64,000 nt of DNA, taken from the NCBI GenBank assembly GCA_009617715.1, contig VTFK01000222.1, positions 62,001 to 126,000 of the forward strand, in the 5' to 3' direction. Position numbers and translations under genes: made by a program. The stretch is from Plectrocnemia conspersa. Its lineage: Eukaryota > Arthropoda > Insecta > Trichoptera > Polycentropodidae. This document shows positions 23,261 to 35,190 of this stretch, piece by piece (the first letter of the stretch is position 1; the number at the start of each line of letters is the position of its first letter). The notes below the pieces were generated by a model, which was not told the origin of the DNA, ran no database searches, and worked only from the letters and a program-made list of their open reading frames with translations.

Positions 23261-23749
23261 ATTTCTGTCTGTAGTTGAGAATGGCATATATTATATTTGC
23301 AAATAAAGTATATCATCATTACCCAGGTAGAAAACCAGCCTCATTTTATAATGCTGTAGTTGAGAGTCCTGAATCTTTTTTTACTTAAGATCTTCCTCTG
23401 TTTTTTGTATATTATTTTTCCCACTAACTTTCAGTAGTGTTTTCATGTTCTAGAAACAGAAATAAGACGCTTAGCTGAGCTTTAGAACATCTTATTATTG
23501 GCAAATGTTCATAATTTTTCTTGTGTTCATTATGTGATATTTTTATATTTTTTTTTTAATACCGAAATACCAACATTGTCAGTATTTTTGTGATAAAAAA
23601 CACGCATTTTATTAGTTGAATGAAAATATTGCAAGCTAATTATTTGTTATCAAATTGTTATTTACTAAAATTATTTTGCTCGTAGAATTGTGTTGTTTTC
23701 AATATTTTTACCCATACAAAACGCCTTTAAATGTGTATATATATATTTA
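23261..23749. other. AT-rich spacer
   Basis: AT-rich sequence with no recognisable feature. Confidence 0.5.
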
Positions 23750-24216
23750 GGGATATAAAGCCGCGCCGGACAATCCCGCGCCGACTAAGCCGCCCCGACA
23801 TAGCCGCGCAAGACAATCCCGCGCAATACAACCCCCACATTGCCGCGACGATAAAGCCGCGCCGACATTGCCGCGCAAATCAAAATTATAAAATTAAATA
23901 AAATGAAAGAAAATGATTTTTTTAATTCTAATTGTTTTGTTTTGTGGACAGCTCTATCACTAGTGATTCGCTTTTTGAACAGCTAGTCATAGATTGGATG
24001 ATGCTGGACAGTTACAAAATATACCGAAATGAAAATAAATCAATACAATATCATTAAAAAAAAGGTTAGGTTGTTTGGTTCTACAGTGAAAGTCGGCGCG
24101 AGCGGTAGCGAGACGCCTTCCTTTTCCTATATATATTTGTAATTATTAATAAATGAAAACCATGTTATAAAATGAATTTTGTTTTGACTTTGCGCGGCTT
24201 TGTCGGGGTGCCATAA
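23750..24216. mobile_element. Candidate non-autonomous element with GC-rich 15-bp subterminal repeats
   Basis: 23756-23880 holds about eight degenerate units of roughly 15 bp (consensus ACAWAGCCGCGCCG), utterly unlike the AT-rich surroundings. At 24188-24216 the same word returns in inverted orientation (TTGCGCGGCTTTGTCGGGG). The inverted pairing suggests the two ends of one element of about 470 bp. The interior carries a second CpG-rich patch (GTCGGCGCGAGCGGTAGCG near 24092). There is no ORF and the superfamily is unknown. Confidence 0.55.
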
Positions 24217-26029
24217 TATTTAACAAAGAGAAAATGCATTATTTAGAATTAAAAAATGTTATCTATGAATTAAATTGGAACAAGTGTTTACTGGATCGTT
24301 AAGCTGCGCGAAAGTAAATAACAAACACAATATTTTATAAAACAGTAGGGTGTCCAGATATTAAATTTAGGTAAAAAGTGCTAAAGGATAACAACAAAAT
24401 ACTAAAAAGCATGTTTCAATTCGCTTTTAGGATATGAGTTGTGTTATTTATAAATATAGTGTGTACGCAAAGAGAAATTTAATCTGTGTTTTTAAAGCAA
24501 TTGAAGTTTTTTAAAGCAATTGACGTTGACCGCTAGAACAGATTAGGAACGCCTGTTTTGCGAGCAAACCCGACTGTACTTTGTAACTTAAGTCGTTAAA
24601 TTGTTTTCCACGGTGATGTCCCATTTTAACAAAGAAACCCATTTTTAATTTGACGGTTCAAACGCTTTCACAGTTCCCATTAATAAAATATATGATTGTG
24701 TGGCTTTTAATTTGTGATATTAGTAGATTAAAAAAACTAAAGAATGCTCTTCGTGCAAATCACTATAAGATGTTGTTAGATACGCAGTTTTTTTGATTAT
24801 ATATAAATTAAAAATCAAGTTGATTTTTATCTGTAATCTTTTTCAGCACTATATTTCAAACATTTCTTTTTTTTTCTCTCTTTAGTACTTAACGATTAAG
24901 GAAAGGTAATGTGGTTATATTTATGTATTTAAATATAATTGTTATCCTTGGAAAATACGAGTAGTCTATTCTTTACCTCCAGTTCTTATCCACAATAATT
25001 TGTAATTAATCTATAAAATATATAAATGTATATATGTTTTTATATTTACTTCACGTACAGTTTTACACCATTAGACTGATCTAAAGCACATTTTGCATAG
25101 TTACTCTCAAAGAACCTGCATAAAACATAAGCATCTTTTGATATAAATGTACGTTAGACCAGTGGTACAAAATATCTAAAATATTTGTATTTGTATCTCA
25201 TATGGATCCTAGTGTTTTTGAATTTCGATCGTGTCTGAGAGAATAAAATTAGTGATTATTATATATTTTTCCAAAATTTTTCTAATTTCGCGGATAAATA
25301 TCATAATGAAATATTATAATAAAATCGTTCAATATTATCGATTTTAAGCAAAATTAATAGTTTATTATTATTAAAATATATATCATCAATTTACAGACTT
25401 TTATTTCAGTATTGTTTATCACCACTTTTTGAGTAGTTGTTGATTGTGTTGATCTCGTTTTAACGCATTGGTTAATGTTGCAACGGAAAATTTGAAATAA
25501 ATATACACAACTGAATGTCAAAAGTTTTAAAAAATATTTTTAAAATATTGAACTTGTGCATATTTATTAAAATACGTTTTACGTATTTAAATATAACAAG
25601 AGTGACAAAATGCTTGTGAAAGTATTTTTATAATTAATTTAATTAAATATATTTTTTTTGCTATTGTGAAATTGTTTTTTAACTGTGAAGTTCCTAATGG
25701 ATCTTGTTCAAATATATGATATATGTATGTATATACGGTTAGCCAATACCAAAAGAAAAAGTGAAAGCAAATTCCGAACGATTTGCGATGCAAATTGTAA
25801 ACGGAATATTTCCGCAATTGTACAACCTGCAGCCAATGCCGCTTTTAACTGTGGCGCAGGGCCGCATCGGCAACATAAGCCCCTTCAGTAATTAAAAGTA
25901 AATCGTTCATTTTAATTTGTATATAATCACATATGTAGAAAATTGATATTTAAATACTAAGAAAAACTTCCATTCAAGACAATGTGAAATTTTGCTTCAC
26001 GTCACTTTTCAACACAAATCTTGTCTGAA
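24217..26029. other. AT-rich spacer
   Basis: A short duplication, TTTTAAAGCAATTGA, occurs twice at about 24493-24525. A mildly GC-richer patch spans 24530-24680 and another 25740-25890. No recognisable gene. Confidence 0.45.
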
Positions 26030-26470
26030 GATTGATTGATTTTTTCTTCAATCGTAAGTGAGTGACTTCACCCACATATGTTGCTCTCATTCTATATATG
26101 CATATGTATGTGTAATAAAAGCTGTCTATCACGACGTGTCTTCATATGCACAGTCGTGTATCGGAAAAGGGGATTATGCGCACATTTCCCAAACAAAACG
26201 AAAGGTCGGTTTCGAATCGAAAATTGATGGATTATCTTAAATATCGGGGTGCGTTTTTGGATATATATATAAATTTTTTTCTCGCTAAAAAAGGGCTTTG
26301 CTCGGAATGAAAACGGGCACTTTGCCGATTAAATGCCTTTTCCGAGCTTTCCATAGGCAGCTTATATCGAATTCTCCCCTAAATAATTTTCGATGCAAAC
26401 AAATACGCGAGCGTAGCAAAATTTAATACAAAACGTTAAAACAAAAGGTCTTCCCTAAAAGCCCTTTCTC
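26030..26470. other. GC-richer island
   Basis: Complex sequence with GTGAGTGACTTCACC, CACGACGTGTC, TCGAATCGAAAATTGATGG and GATTAAATGCC. No repeats or domains. Candidate regulatory element. Confidence 0.35.
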
Positions 26471-27159
26471 TGTTTGTACTTTTGACGTGGCATGTATATT
26501 GATTATTATTAAAAATATCAATATATACGATTTTTACAATATAAACACTATATTTAGTCTTTAAATATTTTTCCAAAGCTGTTTTTTTTAGCATCATTGC
26601 GTCTTAAATAGAACTTTTTTGTAAAAGCACATTTTTATTTAACAGACGCCCACTAAAATTATTGGTTTTCACTATTAAAAAAAACACGGTATTGATTGTT
26701 ACGGTACATATTAAAGTCGCTTAATATATTTGCGAAACACAGTTTAAAATATTGATGATGCTAAAAAACAGTTAAGGGCTACGATAATAAAACATGAAGC
26801 TATTAAAATATATTAATGAAAAGCCTGTGTATTGAATCAATAATTTTGTTACATTTGTGTTAGTAATTTAATGAAAAAGTTGGTAATTTGGCAAAAACTT
26901 ACAGACCATTTATGATATTATTAGCTGACTATTTGATTTGTTGATTTAATTAAATACATTGCAATTAGTATGTTTTGTGTACATTAATTATTAACAATTT
27001 TTTTAAGGGTAAACATATTTTTTAGATTTACATTCACTACTTGAAGTATTATCTTTTTTTAAAAAAATGGATACGCTTATGCTCGTTTATTATATGTAAT
27101 ATATGTAGTTGACACAAAAATTATTATAGATTTATCTAAGTATTTTATTAGACTCTGAA
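26471..27159. other. AT-rich spacer
   Basis: AT-rich sequence with no recognisable feature. Confidence 0.5.
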
Positions 27160-27350
27160 TGTTATCACCATAACGTATTAAAGATTCTCTTTTTCTCACT
27201 CGCGTATTAAGTGACGAGAGTGAGTGAGAGATAAGGGCGTGCGTTACATGCGTTCCGCACACCCACCTCATCTCTCTCATTCTCATGGCTTAACACGCGA
27301 GCGAGCGAAAGGGATTGTATCTCACCGTGCGCGCTCGGATATTTGTACTA
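27160..27350. promoter_or_regulatory. GAGA-motif-rich island
   Basis: Clusters of GAGAG/CTCTC words on both strands (GAGAGTGAGTGAGAG near 27217, CATCTCTCTCATTCTC near 27268) together with CpG words GCGAGCGAGCG and GTGCGCGCTCGG. This resembles GAGA-factor-bound promoter or PRE sequence, but no TATA or transcript is evident. Confidence 0.4.
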
Positions 27351-28199
27351 TTGAATTTTGCGATTTTTATTCTGTTTTTAAAAATACTGTATAATAGCAA
27401 ACCTTTGTAATTTATTAAAAAAAACGCATATATGTGTTATGTTGAGACAATTATTGAAAATTATGAACTTCAAACAACATATACTTAAAATAATTACACT
27501 ATTATTTGTGACGATTTAGTTTGTTCAAATGCTTACTAAATAGTAAATATTTATATTTTTGTGAAACGTTGTGACAAAATACAAGTTGAGGGCGTAAATG
27601 TATTTTTTTGTATTTATGAGTAAATTTAAAGAAGCTTATGTTTTCTCATGGTAAACTTAATGTAGCATTTTCAATATGTAAAAATCTCCAACGTGTAAAA
27701 GTGTTTCTCATGAAAAATTAACTAGAAATTAACTTTTAAACAGTTACAGAGGTTCATGCAAAATAAAATTGACCAAGCAGTTTTTAAAATCCTTAGTTTG
27801 TAAAAATGTAAATTTTAATTCACATATGTAAATTATTTTAATTCATATGATTTACTTGTGTAAATTAAAGCCGCATCTTTTTATTTAAAGCAACTGTCCT
27901 TGTATACTGATAAAAAATTGTTTTTTGCAGCAATGTATAACCTTCTGTGTTTTATTCCAATTATAGTCTGAATAAAACTTGTTTGAATTATGTTATTTTA
28001 TTGTAATTGTAAGGTCATGCCTTTGTTAAAAACTTTGAATATAAATATTGAAATGAAAAACCAACCGATTCGTTAATTTACCAAAGATTAAAATAAACAA
28101 AGAAAAATAATTAATCTTTGAATATGTAAATATATAATGATTTTTTTATACTATAGTATCAAATTATACGAATAGTAAAAGACTCTTTTTGTATTTTAA
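27351..28199. other. AT-rich spacer
   Basis: AT-rich sequence with no recognisable feature. Confidence 0.5.
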
Positions 28200-28680
28200 C
28201 CGAGGCATTCGTTGTACAAGTACGTTATTTATTTAAGCGAAAACACCAAACGACTGGCGTTGTATTTTTAATTTTCTAATAATACGTATCGAACAACCAC
28301 AATTTAACCAAAAGGTTAATCCCGCGAGATCCGCACATCCAAAACAAAGCCTCGAGGTCGGACCCTCGCACTAAATTTTACAACGTAAATAACAGCAGCG
28401 CGCACTTCGCCTGAAACTCATTTCGCCCGTTTGAAAATTTTCAATAAAGTTCGACACAATCGTCACTTTGAAGGGCGGACACACAAAAGCGGGCGCCAAA
28501 ATTAATATCCACGTTTCGTACGTCGAATTTGTCTTTGCAAAGTCATTATTGTGTTTGGGCATCTACGACTGACAAAAGACTTGAAAATATTATCGCTCCG
28601 AAAGAAGGGTTACCATACTTCCTGAGATAAAAACGAGTCGAGACCGGATGTCGCGAGAGGAAGGGAGGAGGGATAAATTA
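28200..28680. other. GC-richer island
   Basis: Contains AACAACCACAATTTAACC (Runt-like AACCACA) near 28293, CCCGCGAGATCCGCAC and GCGGGCGCCAAAATTAATATCC. A 63-codon minus frame is unrecognised. Candidate regulatory element. Confidence 0.4.
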
Positions 28681-29699
28681 ATATCTAAGTCCACATCCTT
28701 CTATAATGAATTTATTAATAATTAATACAGTACTAGTCCATTGTGAGAAAAAGTCTCAAGCAAGACTGCATTGTCTATTATTTTTGATTCCAAAAATAAT
28801 AAAAATCGACACTAATGAAATTAATGTAAAGAGTTGATTCGTCTGGATTACCTTATTAATATTCAATCTTTGTCTAAATTATTTGGCGCACTTATTTATT
28901 TATCATGCTTTGACACATTTTCTTAATAATTAATAATGTCTTTAATACAAAATAGAAAAAAAATCAGAAGCGTTTTTGAGCACTGATATTCTGGCTGCAA
29001 CGGTTATGAATGAGGGACGCAATCGCAACTCTCTAAAGCAATGTTTTTTTTAAACATTTTTACATTTTCAGACCACTAACGCAAAAATAAGGAATTGTAA
29101 TTATATAGTATGATCTGAAATTTCGGCGCTGCATGGGCGGATAAATTGTCACAAATAAAAAATATATTACTGTTATCTTCAATTTAAAAATAAAAAATAT
29201 TTTTTTCATTTATGATTTTTTAAACCTTATAATATAAATCAATATCAAAAACATTAAAACATACATAATCAGAAGTAATCAATATTTTTTTAATTAAAAT
29301 TCTGCAATTTTGAGAAGGCAATGTTTTTTTTTTTAAAAATAACAATATGCTGCTGCTTGTTTTCTACAACACAAAAATATCAGCTGCGGTGAAAGGGTTA
29401 ATACGCGTTGAAAGGGTTAATCTATCAACTGAACCAAACCATTATTCATAATTGAAGAGACTTACATATGATATCAAATCATAAAAAGGTCAGTTTTATT
29501 TGTGATAAATTGTTTTAACCGTCTAAGAAAAAAAAAATTGTTTAAGTAAAACACCGCGAAAATTCTTTTAAAGGCTGTAATCACAAGGTACACGTCATAA
29601 ATCAATATGTTTTAATATTTGCTGCCTTCAGAAGGGATAATTGATACAATTGAATTTATTCTCAAAACCGCAAAAAAATCGCTACTATTTTTTAATTAT
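28681..29699. other. AT-rich spacer
   Basis: GAAAGGGTTAA occurs at 29391-29401 and again at 29410-29420. It resembles piggyBac-type TTAA ends, but no element can be closed around it. Confidence 0.45.
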
Positions 29700-30000
29700 T
29701 CGTCCTACTAAAAAAAGGGGGCGGACAACAAAATCTACTGTAGAGGGGGCCATGGATATAAATACTGAAATGCGGGCAACCTGGGATAATCCACTCATCA
29801 CTTCACCTCTCTAAGATTTTCTCTACACTTGAACATCCGCTCATGACATCCGAACTTCAAGAGCACTTGAATTTGCACTAAAACCAGGAACGATCGCAGA
29901 AGCTGCCGCTTCTCTCTTCACATATACTAGTCTAACTCGACGACCAAAATTCAGAGCAAACCCACATCGGAGACGCCTGCCTTAATATTTGTGCAACAAA
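29700..30000 (+). promoter_or_regulatory. GC-richer patch with an isolated TATA box
   Basis: TATAAATA at 29757-29764 is followed by CTCATCACTTCA about 38 nt from its start, somewhat far for a canonical initiator. The downstream sequence does not encode a recognisable protein. It could be a relic of an LTR or of a transposon promoter. Confidence 0.3.
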
Positions 30001-31299
30001 TTAAGGAACAACTATCTTTGTCTTAACAAAATAAACATCCATAATAAGAAGGTCAAGAAAAGACTATTTAAAATCATAACAGACATGTTTATATATAAAT
30101 TGTAAAATTATATATAAATAAAAAAAATGTTTTGAATACAAATTTGAGACGCAAAAACATACATTTTGAAGATCAATGTGCTAATAAGTAAAATTTGTGT
30201 TTATAATGAAAACAGATTCGCTAATTTAATATTTAATGCTTTTAATTATATTTAATGGCAGAAGCACATTTTAAATTGTGAATAGAAAGTGCTTATATGT
30301 GAGAATAACTGGAATGAAAATCACTGCAATTGCTTAGTATAGACCGTAAAGCATCCCGTAAATGGAATGCTGTGGTCAGTGATTAGTGGAGAAGGTATTG
30401 GGTGATTGTATGTATATTGAAAGGGCAATTATGGAACAAGATTGCTTCCTCAACTACATCAGTATGAAATAATTTGTATATATGCAATATAACAATTTTT
30501 GTTATACATTTATACAAAATAAAACATATTAAAATACCCCAATCGTTAACCTAACTGAGAAAATATAGTAGCTGTAAAAGAGGTATAAAAAAGTCTAAGA
30601 ATTACTACCAAAACACTGTTTTTATAAAATATTTTTATTTTGAATCGAAATAGAGCTAGGGAGAAAGAAGATTTTAATTAAGGCAAAAAGCACATTTTTT
30701 AGTTTGATTAAATATATTTTTAATCTAGACAATGATTACAACTAATTTATTTGGCAAATAAAAAAAATAAAAATGGTCTGTCATAAATGTTGTGAATTTT
30801 TGTTGCTCAATAAAACGTGTAATTAAAAAATACTACAGAGTGCAGCAAATATTAGATGCTAAAAAAAATCGGTTTTTAAACTTCAAATTGTAATACATTA
30901 CAATTGATACATTTCTGTTAATAATTTACATTTTATTTATTCCAGTGGCGTAAAATTAGAGAATTTAAGATTTGATATAATCTCGAAATGAACTTTTAAC
31001 AGCAGCTATCGTGTGTGATGTAGTCGAAATGATATTTTGTTGGTGAGTAAAGTGGATGAGGCAAGTTTTTGTAGTTCAACTTATTTAACTTTTGTGCGGT
31101 CGCGTAATGTCACTTTTGGTTGCTCAATACGACTTCTAAAAGTTCAGTTTTATTATTTTGATTCATTTGCAGAATATTTAAAGTGTCTAAGCTGCTGTTT
31201 AGAGAACTAATAATGATGGAACTAATGTAAAAGTTTTAATAAAACAATTAAACAACCGGAACAAATCTAAAAGGGTCCCATTCAAACCGGTACGTTTGG
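30001..31299. other. AT-rich spacer
   Basis: AT-rich sequence with no recognisable feature. Confidence 0.5.
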
Positions 31300-31610
31300 T
31301 CATCTTATCAAAAGGGCACTTCGTTTTACATCCGCTCCCTCTCTTTCTTTAGAAACGGTACTGCGTTGTTGTGTATAAAAATATTAGCATAAATTGATAA
31401 GAGACAAGAACGAAGATGGCTGTTGTGATGGGCGAAAAATTTCGCCGCGCGTTTAGTTTGTTTGCATGAGAATTACGATCGCTGAATTAATTCGCGGCGA
31501 AAGGGGCGATACGCGCGGCGAATTAATTCGGGCCGGATGAAAAGTGGCGAAGCGGAAAATTCGGTGAAAAACTTTGACGACTGCTGAGTTAACGAATGCA
31601 CATACAAGTG
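31300..31610. promoter_or_regulatory. Island with duplicated homeodomain-type palindromes
   Basis: Contains AAGATGGC (YY1/PHO-like, 31413-31420), TTTGCAT (POU-like, 31461-31467) and GAATTAATTCG twice, at 31484-31494 and 31520-31530. The second extends to a 12-bp perfect palindrome. These sit within GCGGCGAA-type GC-rich DNA. The arrangement is typical of developmental enhancers; the function is inferred. Confidence 0.45.
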
Positions 31611-31644
31611 AATAAAATATTTTAAAAACGACAAATTAATTTCT

Positions 31645-32580
31645 GACAGATATTTATTTATTTATTAAAATTATAACCATCGTGACCTGACAGGCAAACC
31701 CAATGCGTCACGATAGTCAAAAGAACTAATACATCATAATACATACAAATATAAACAAGACAAAACAACAGACACAAATCACCTCAACAGGTGTGCATTG
31801 TCCCATACGAACTGAACCAAAACTCCATATGTGCAAGAGAAAATGTCAATATTACTATGGACAGAATTGAGCAGATAAATAGCCTTGGCCAGAGAAGAGT
31901 TGGCAAGTGCTCCAGCTCTAGACTTTACAGGCAAGAATAGTGGACGCGACCGAGAACTATAACCACCTTCAGGAGCCCACATTTGAAGCTGCTCGAGCAC
32001 TGAAGGATTGTCTACGATGCCCTTGAGCAATTTCCAGAAGTGTTTAATTACATAAACACTTCTGCGAGTCGACAAAGAAACGTATCCCAGGGCTCCCAAA
32101 ATAAAAGCACTGGGAAACAAGAACGGATAATACCCGTATTTCTTCAAGTATAAATATCGAAGAAATTTACGTTGTACTTTTTCCAGCTTCAATTCATTAT
32201 ATTGATTCATTACGCCTGGGATCCAAATGATGGAGCTAGTTTCTAGTATGCTGCGGACTAGAGTATCATAAAGAGTGCGCAATACTAAAGTATTCCTGAA
32301 GTAACGCGCATTTCTCAAGATAAAACCGAGCATTTTTAAGGATTTGCTATGAGTCTCTGCAATGTGCTGGCTAAATTTCCAACGTTCTTCGAAAGTCACT
32401 CCTAAATCCTTAGTTGAAGAAAACCTTTCCAGAAAATATCCGCCAAGATGGTATGAATATTTTGCCGGCGTTAATGACCTTGAAAATGACATTGTGTGGT
32501 TCATTTCTTTACACTGAAAGGCAATTGGTTATATCAAGCCCATTTCCATATAGAGTTGAAAGTAATTTAATGGCCATTAG
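31645..32580 (-). pseudogene. LINE retrotransposon, 5'-truncated (C-terminal end of reverse transcriptase)
   Basis: A 241-codon open frame (31779-32504, minus) encodes the post-catalytic end of a non-LTR reverse transcriptase. MSFSRS is followed by a FSSTKDLGVTFEERWKFSQHI block (the conserved 'KDLGV' segment). Then come LRTLYDTLVRSILE, LEKVQRKFLRYL and a Trp/Leu-rich tail, matching Jockey/CR1-group elements. Upstream the same domain seems to continue in another frame (GLDITNCLSV), so a frameshift lies near 32515. The AATAAATAAATA tail at 31651-31666 (minus sense) marks the 3' end. The catalytic YxDD region is missing. It is a dead 5'-truncated insertion. Confidence 0.9.
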
Positions 32581-32689
32581 GTAATTATTAAAATTAAATA
32601 TTTGTATTTTTTTCAAGTATAATATTATAAGCTTAAATGTACAATAACACGCGAATTAATTTATTTTTATTACACAGACGGGAAAAAAT

Positions 32690-33070
32690 ATTTAAATTAC
32701 AATAGCTTTAGTGGCGAGATAAGCGATGACTCATCAAAGAAAATTCTGATGAAACATACAGATGGCAAAATTCAGATAAGACAAGTCAGAGACAGTAGCA
32801 CTCTCGCAGATGAATTGTTCTCGAGTCTGACCCAACGTTAAGACCCAATATCAAGGTTTTTTGCATAGCTAGTTGGGCTCATCTGCTCATTAAATAGCCT
32901 AACTCACAAAAAGGCCTCTTTGTAGGGCACGCTATGCTGTATGTGCCACAATCCCAACGGTGCTGAAGCCAATAGAGATAATTACCTATATTTATGAGTT
33001 TAATTGTCTGGTAATTAATTTCCCTTAAAAATTAATTATCTCGATACATTTGTTGAGTTGTCTCTTAATA
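32690..33070. other. Complex intermediate-GC island
   Basis: Includes GATGACTCATC (AP-1-like TGACTCA) near 32725, GATAAG words and TAATTAATTT near 33011. Candidate regulatory sequence directly upstream of the next island. Confidence 0.4.
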
Positions 33071-33560
33071 TTCTCAATGTCTCGTATATTGTCTTCCAGC
33101 AATTGTCCTTGATTTGTCACGATCATACAGAATTAATCTCTCTTTGTGTGCCTTAACCCATCGATGGTCCTCAATAATTAAATTACAATTAGCTCGCGCC
33201 TGCCAGCGAGCAAATCTTAAAACGCAGGGCGGAGGTTGGTTGGATAGCGTTATTAGTCGAAGCACAGCTGCCAATTAGGGTGGTAGAGGTTGAATTAATT
33301 AATCCCGCAATATTGCGGATCCGCACGATTCCTTTTGTATCCGCACGGCGTGCAAGTACAAATTAACGGGCTCGCCATACCCCTCACCCCTAAATTAACA
33401 AACTTGTTACCTTGGCCCGGGACCGTTTTGTCCCAGTCTCTCGTTTTTCTTGAAGCTTCGACCCAGTTCTTGCCCGGGCGAAATCTTAAAATTTTTACAA
33501 GCCAGTTAAATGAGTGTGGTACACTGTGTGAAACTCGAGTTGGGGACTAAGTGGCTTTGC
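33071..33560. promoter_or_regulatory. Large motif-dense island
   Basis: Contains several homeodomain cores (AATAATTAAATTACAATTAG near 33172, GAATTAATTAATCCC near 33291) and CAGCTG (E-box) near 33267. There is a perfect palindrome CCGCAATATTGCGG (33305-33318), and a 20-bp-spaced direct repeat ATCCGCACG (33319-33327 and 33339-33347). Open frames on each strand are unrecognised. This is the strongest enhancer-like island by motif density. Confidence 0.5.
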
Positions 33561-34336
33561 TGTATGTATGTGTGCTTAAGAGGGTGGTTCAAAAAAACGT
33601 ATCGAATTTTCGAAGCTTATTGTTTTATGTAGTATTTTTATTTTATATAGATATTATTTAAAAAACGTTTAATAGTTGGACGTTGGACATTTAATAAATG
33701 TAGTGTTGTTTGACCTAAATCAGCTTGTGAGCTTAATAATAAAATATTAACATATTTTATAATGGTTTAAATGTTTATAAAATTATATAACCAAGCTTCG
33801 TTTGGTATACTATAAATTTCCAAATTAATGTATTTATGAGTAAAATTGCATATTAAATGCAAACCGCAATTAATGAACAAATAGTAAAATACACTTTTAG
33901 CCGATGATACCTTTAATTATTATATATGCACGTATGAAACTAATATATACATTGAGATAATCTTGTATATATTAGAAGTGATTTAGTGAGAGTGTGAAAA
34001 AAAATTTATGAAATTGAAGTATAAATGTATGTTTTTGGATAAATAAATATCTAGATTGATATGGAGCAGGGGTAGAAATTTTTACATACAATTATTAAAA
34101 CATTTAGTTTTTTAAAGCACTCTAAATTAATTAATGACAGGATGGAGGGAGGGGATAAAATTAATTATAAATAAAATATAAAGCATTTTTATTATAAAAA
34201 AATTATGAATTGTTGAAAAAAATAGGCTTTTTTATTTTTTTAATCCACTTTGGTTTAATGGTAAGTTTGTAGTTTTATTTTGTTAAATCAATAATATCAG
34301 AAAAATTATTAATAAATAATTTTAAATACCTGAGTA
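33561..34336. other. AT-rich spacer
   Basis: AT-rich sequence with no recognisable feature. Confidence 0.5.
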
Positions 34337-35188
34337 GAGTACGCTCGGGATAAGGATTCCGGTTTGTTATTGTGTGCGTGAACTGTGTGGCTCAAAACAA
34401 TTTCGCTCAGAATATTTAATTTTCTTATTTTAAAAGAAAATATATGTTTATTTAACATACATACATCTGAGCTAAGTTGGAAGTTTCAACGGACAATTAA
34501 AAATATATTATATAATCGAAAAAACCAGACATTGGTGTCAATAATTAAATATTTGCAAAATTCAAAATCTTTCACTAGTCAAAAAAATAATGAAGTCTTT
34601 AGCTATTCTTCAAAAGCAAAAAGATATAAAATGGGGAATGAAATTATTCGCAGATTGTTTAATGGCTCGACGACTCCATTAAATCATTAGAATCCATTGA
34701 ATAAATTAAAAAATTATCATTGGCGCAACGATAAGAATAATAACTTTTTTAAGCCTTACAGAGAATAGTGTAAAAAAAACAATAATGTACGGATTAAAGG
34801 AAAAATAATTAAAATATTTTAATCCACGGGTAAGAGAACGAATAACTTACAGTGTATATTTGAAGCCTTGATATCAATTAACCCAGATATGCCCAAATTT
34901 CATTTATAAATAAAAAACAGTGGCATGAGTTTAGTGACTTACCCATGAGACAGTGGGAATATCTGGGTAAAACCAATATCAACACAAAATTATTTAAAAT
35001 AAATCACTAGAGAAGATCGAACTTCTGTGCCACACTGCACTTTAATGACGAATACCAGCGTTGACGAATCAGCGACTGTCCTTAAAAGAGAAAGCGAGAC
35101 AACGAAGTACACGCTACATCGCTTCTCCCTCTCATATACATGTACACGCACACAATAACAAACCGGAATCCTTATCCCGAGCGTACTC
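34337..35188 (+). mobile_element. 852-bp non-autonomous DNA transposon with 44-bp perfect terminal inverted repeats (copy 1)
   Basis: Both ends start GAGTACGCTCGGGATAAGG and pair perfectly for 44 bp (34337-34380 and 35145-35188). They are flanked by TA on each side, consistent with a TA target duplication. The interior has a 101-codon GTG-start frame (34385-34690) that is also open in copy 2. It also has an internal hairpin around TAACCCAGATAT / ATATCTGGGT (34879-34978). A copy in opposite orientation lies at 49783-50632. TA insertion suggests the Tc1-mariner superfamily, but the TIR matches no family I recognise and there is no transposase. Confidence 0.9.
34385..34690 (+). CDS. 101-codon open frame inside the 852-bp element (function unknown)
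   Basis: The product is basic and Ile/Lys/Asn-rich with no domain I recognise, and it starts with GTG rather than ATG. Copy 2 keeps the frame intact, but roughly 13 of about 19 nucleotide differences between the copies change the residue. That is what neutral drift gives, so it is probably not a functional protein. I list it because the open frame is shared by both copies. Confidence 0.25.
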   Translation: MWLKTISLRIFNFLILKENICLFNIHTSELSWKFQRTIKNILYNRKNQTLVSIIKYLQNSKSFTSQKNNEVFSYSSKAKRYKMGNEIIRRLFNGSTTPLNH

Positions 35189-35190
35189 TA

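Noticed and set aside
34385..34690. The 101-codon frame shared by both 850-bp elements as a genuine selected gene
   Set aside because: It starts with GTG, has no domain, and the differences between copies are mostly replacements, as under neutrality. It is kept only as a low-confidence entry.
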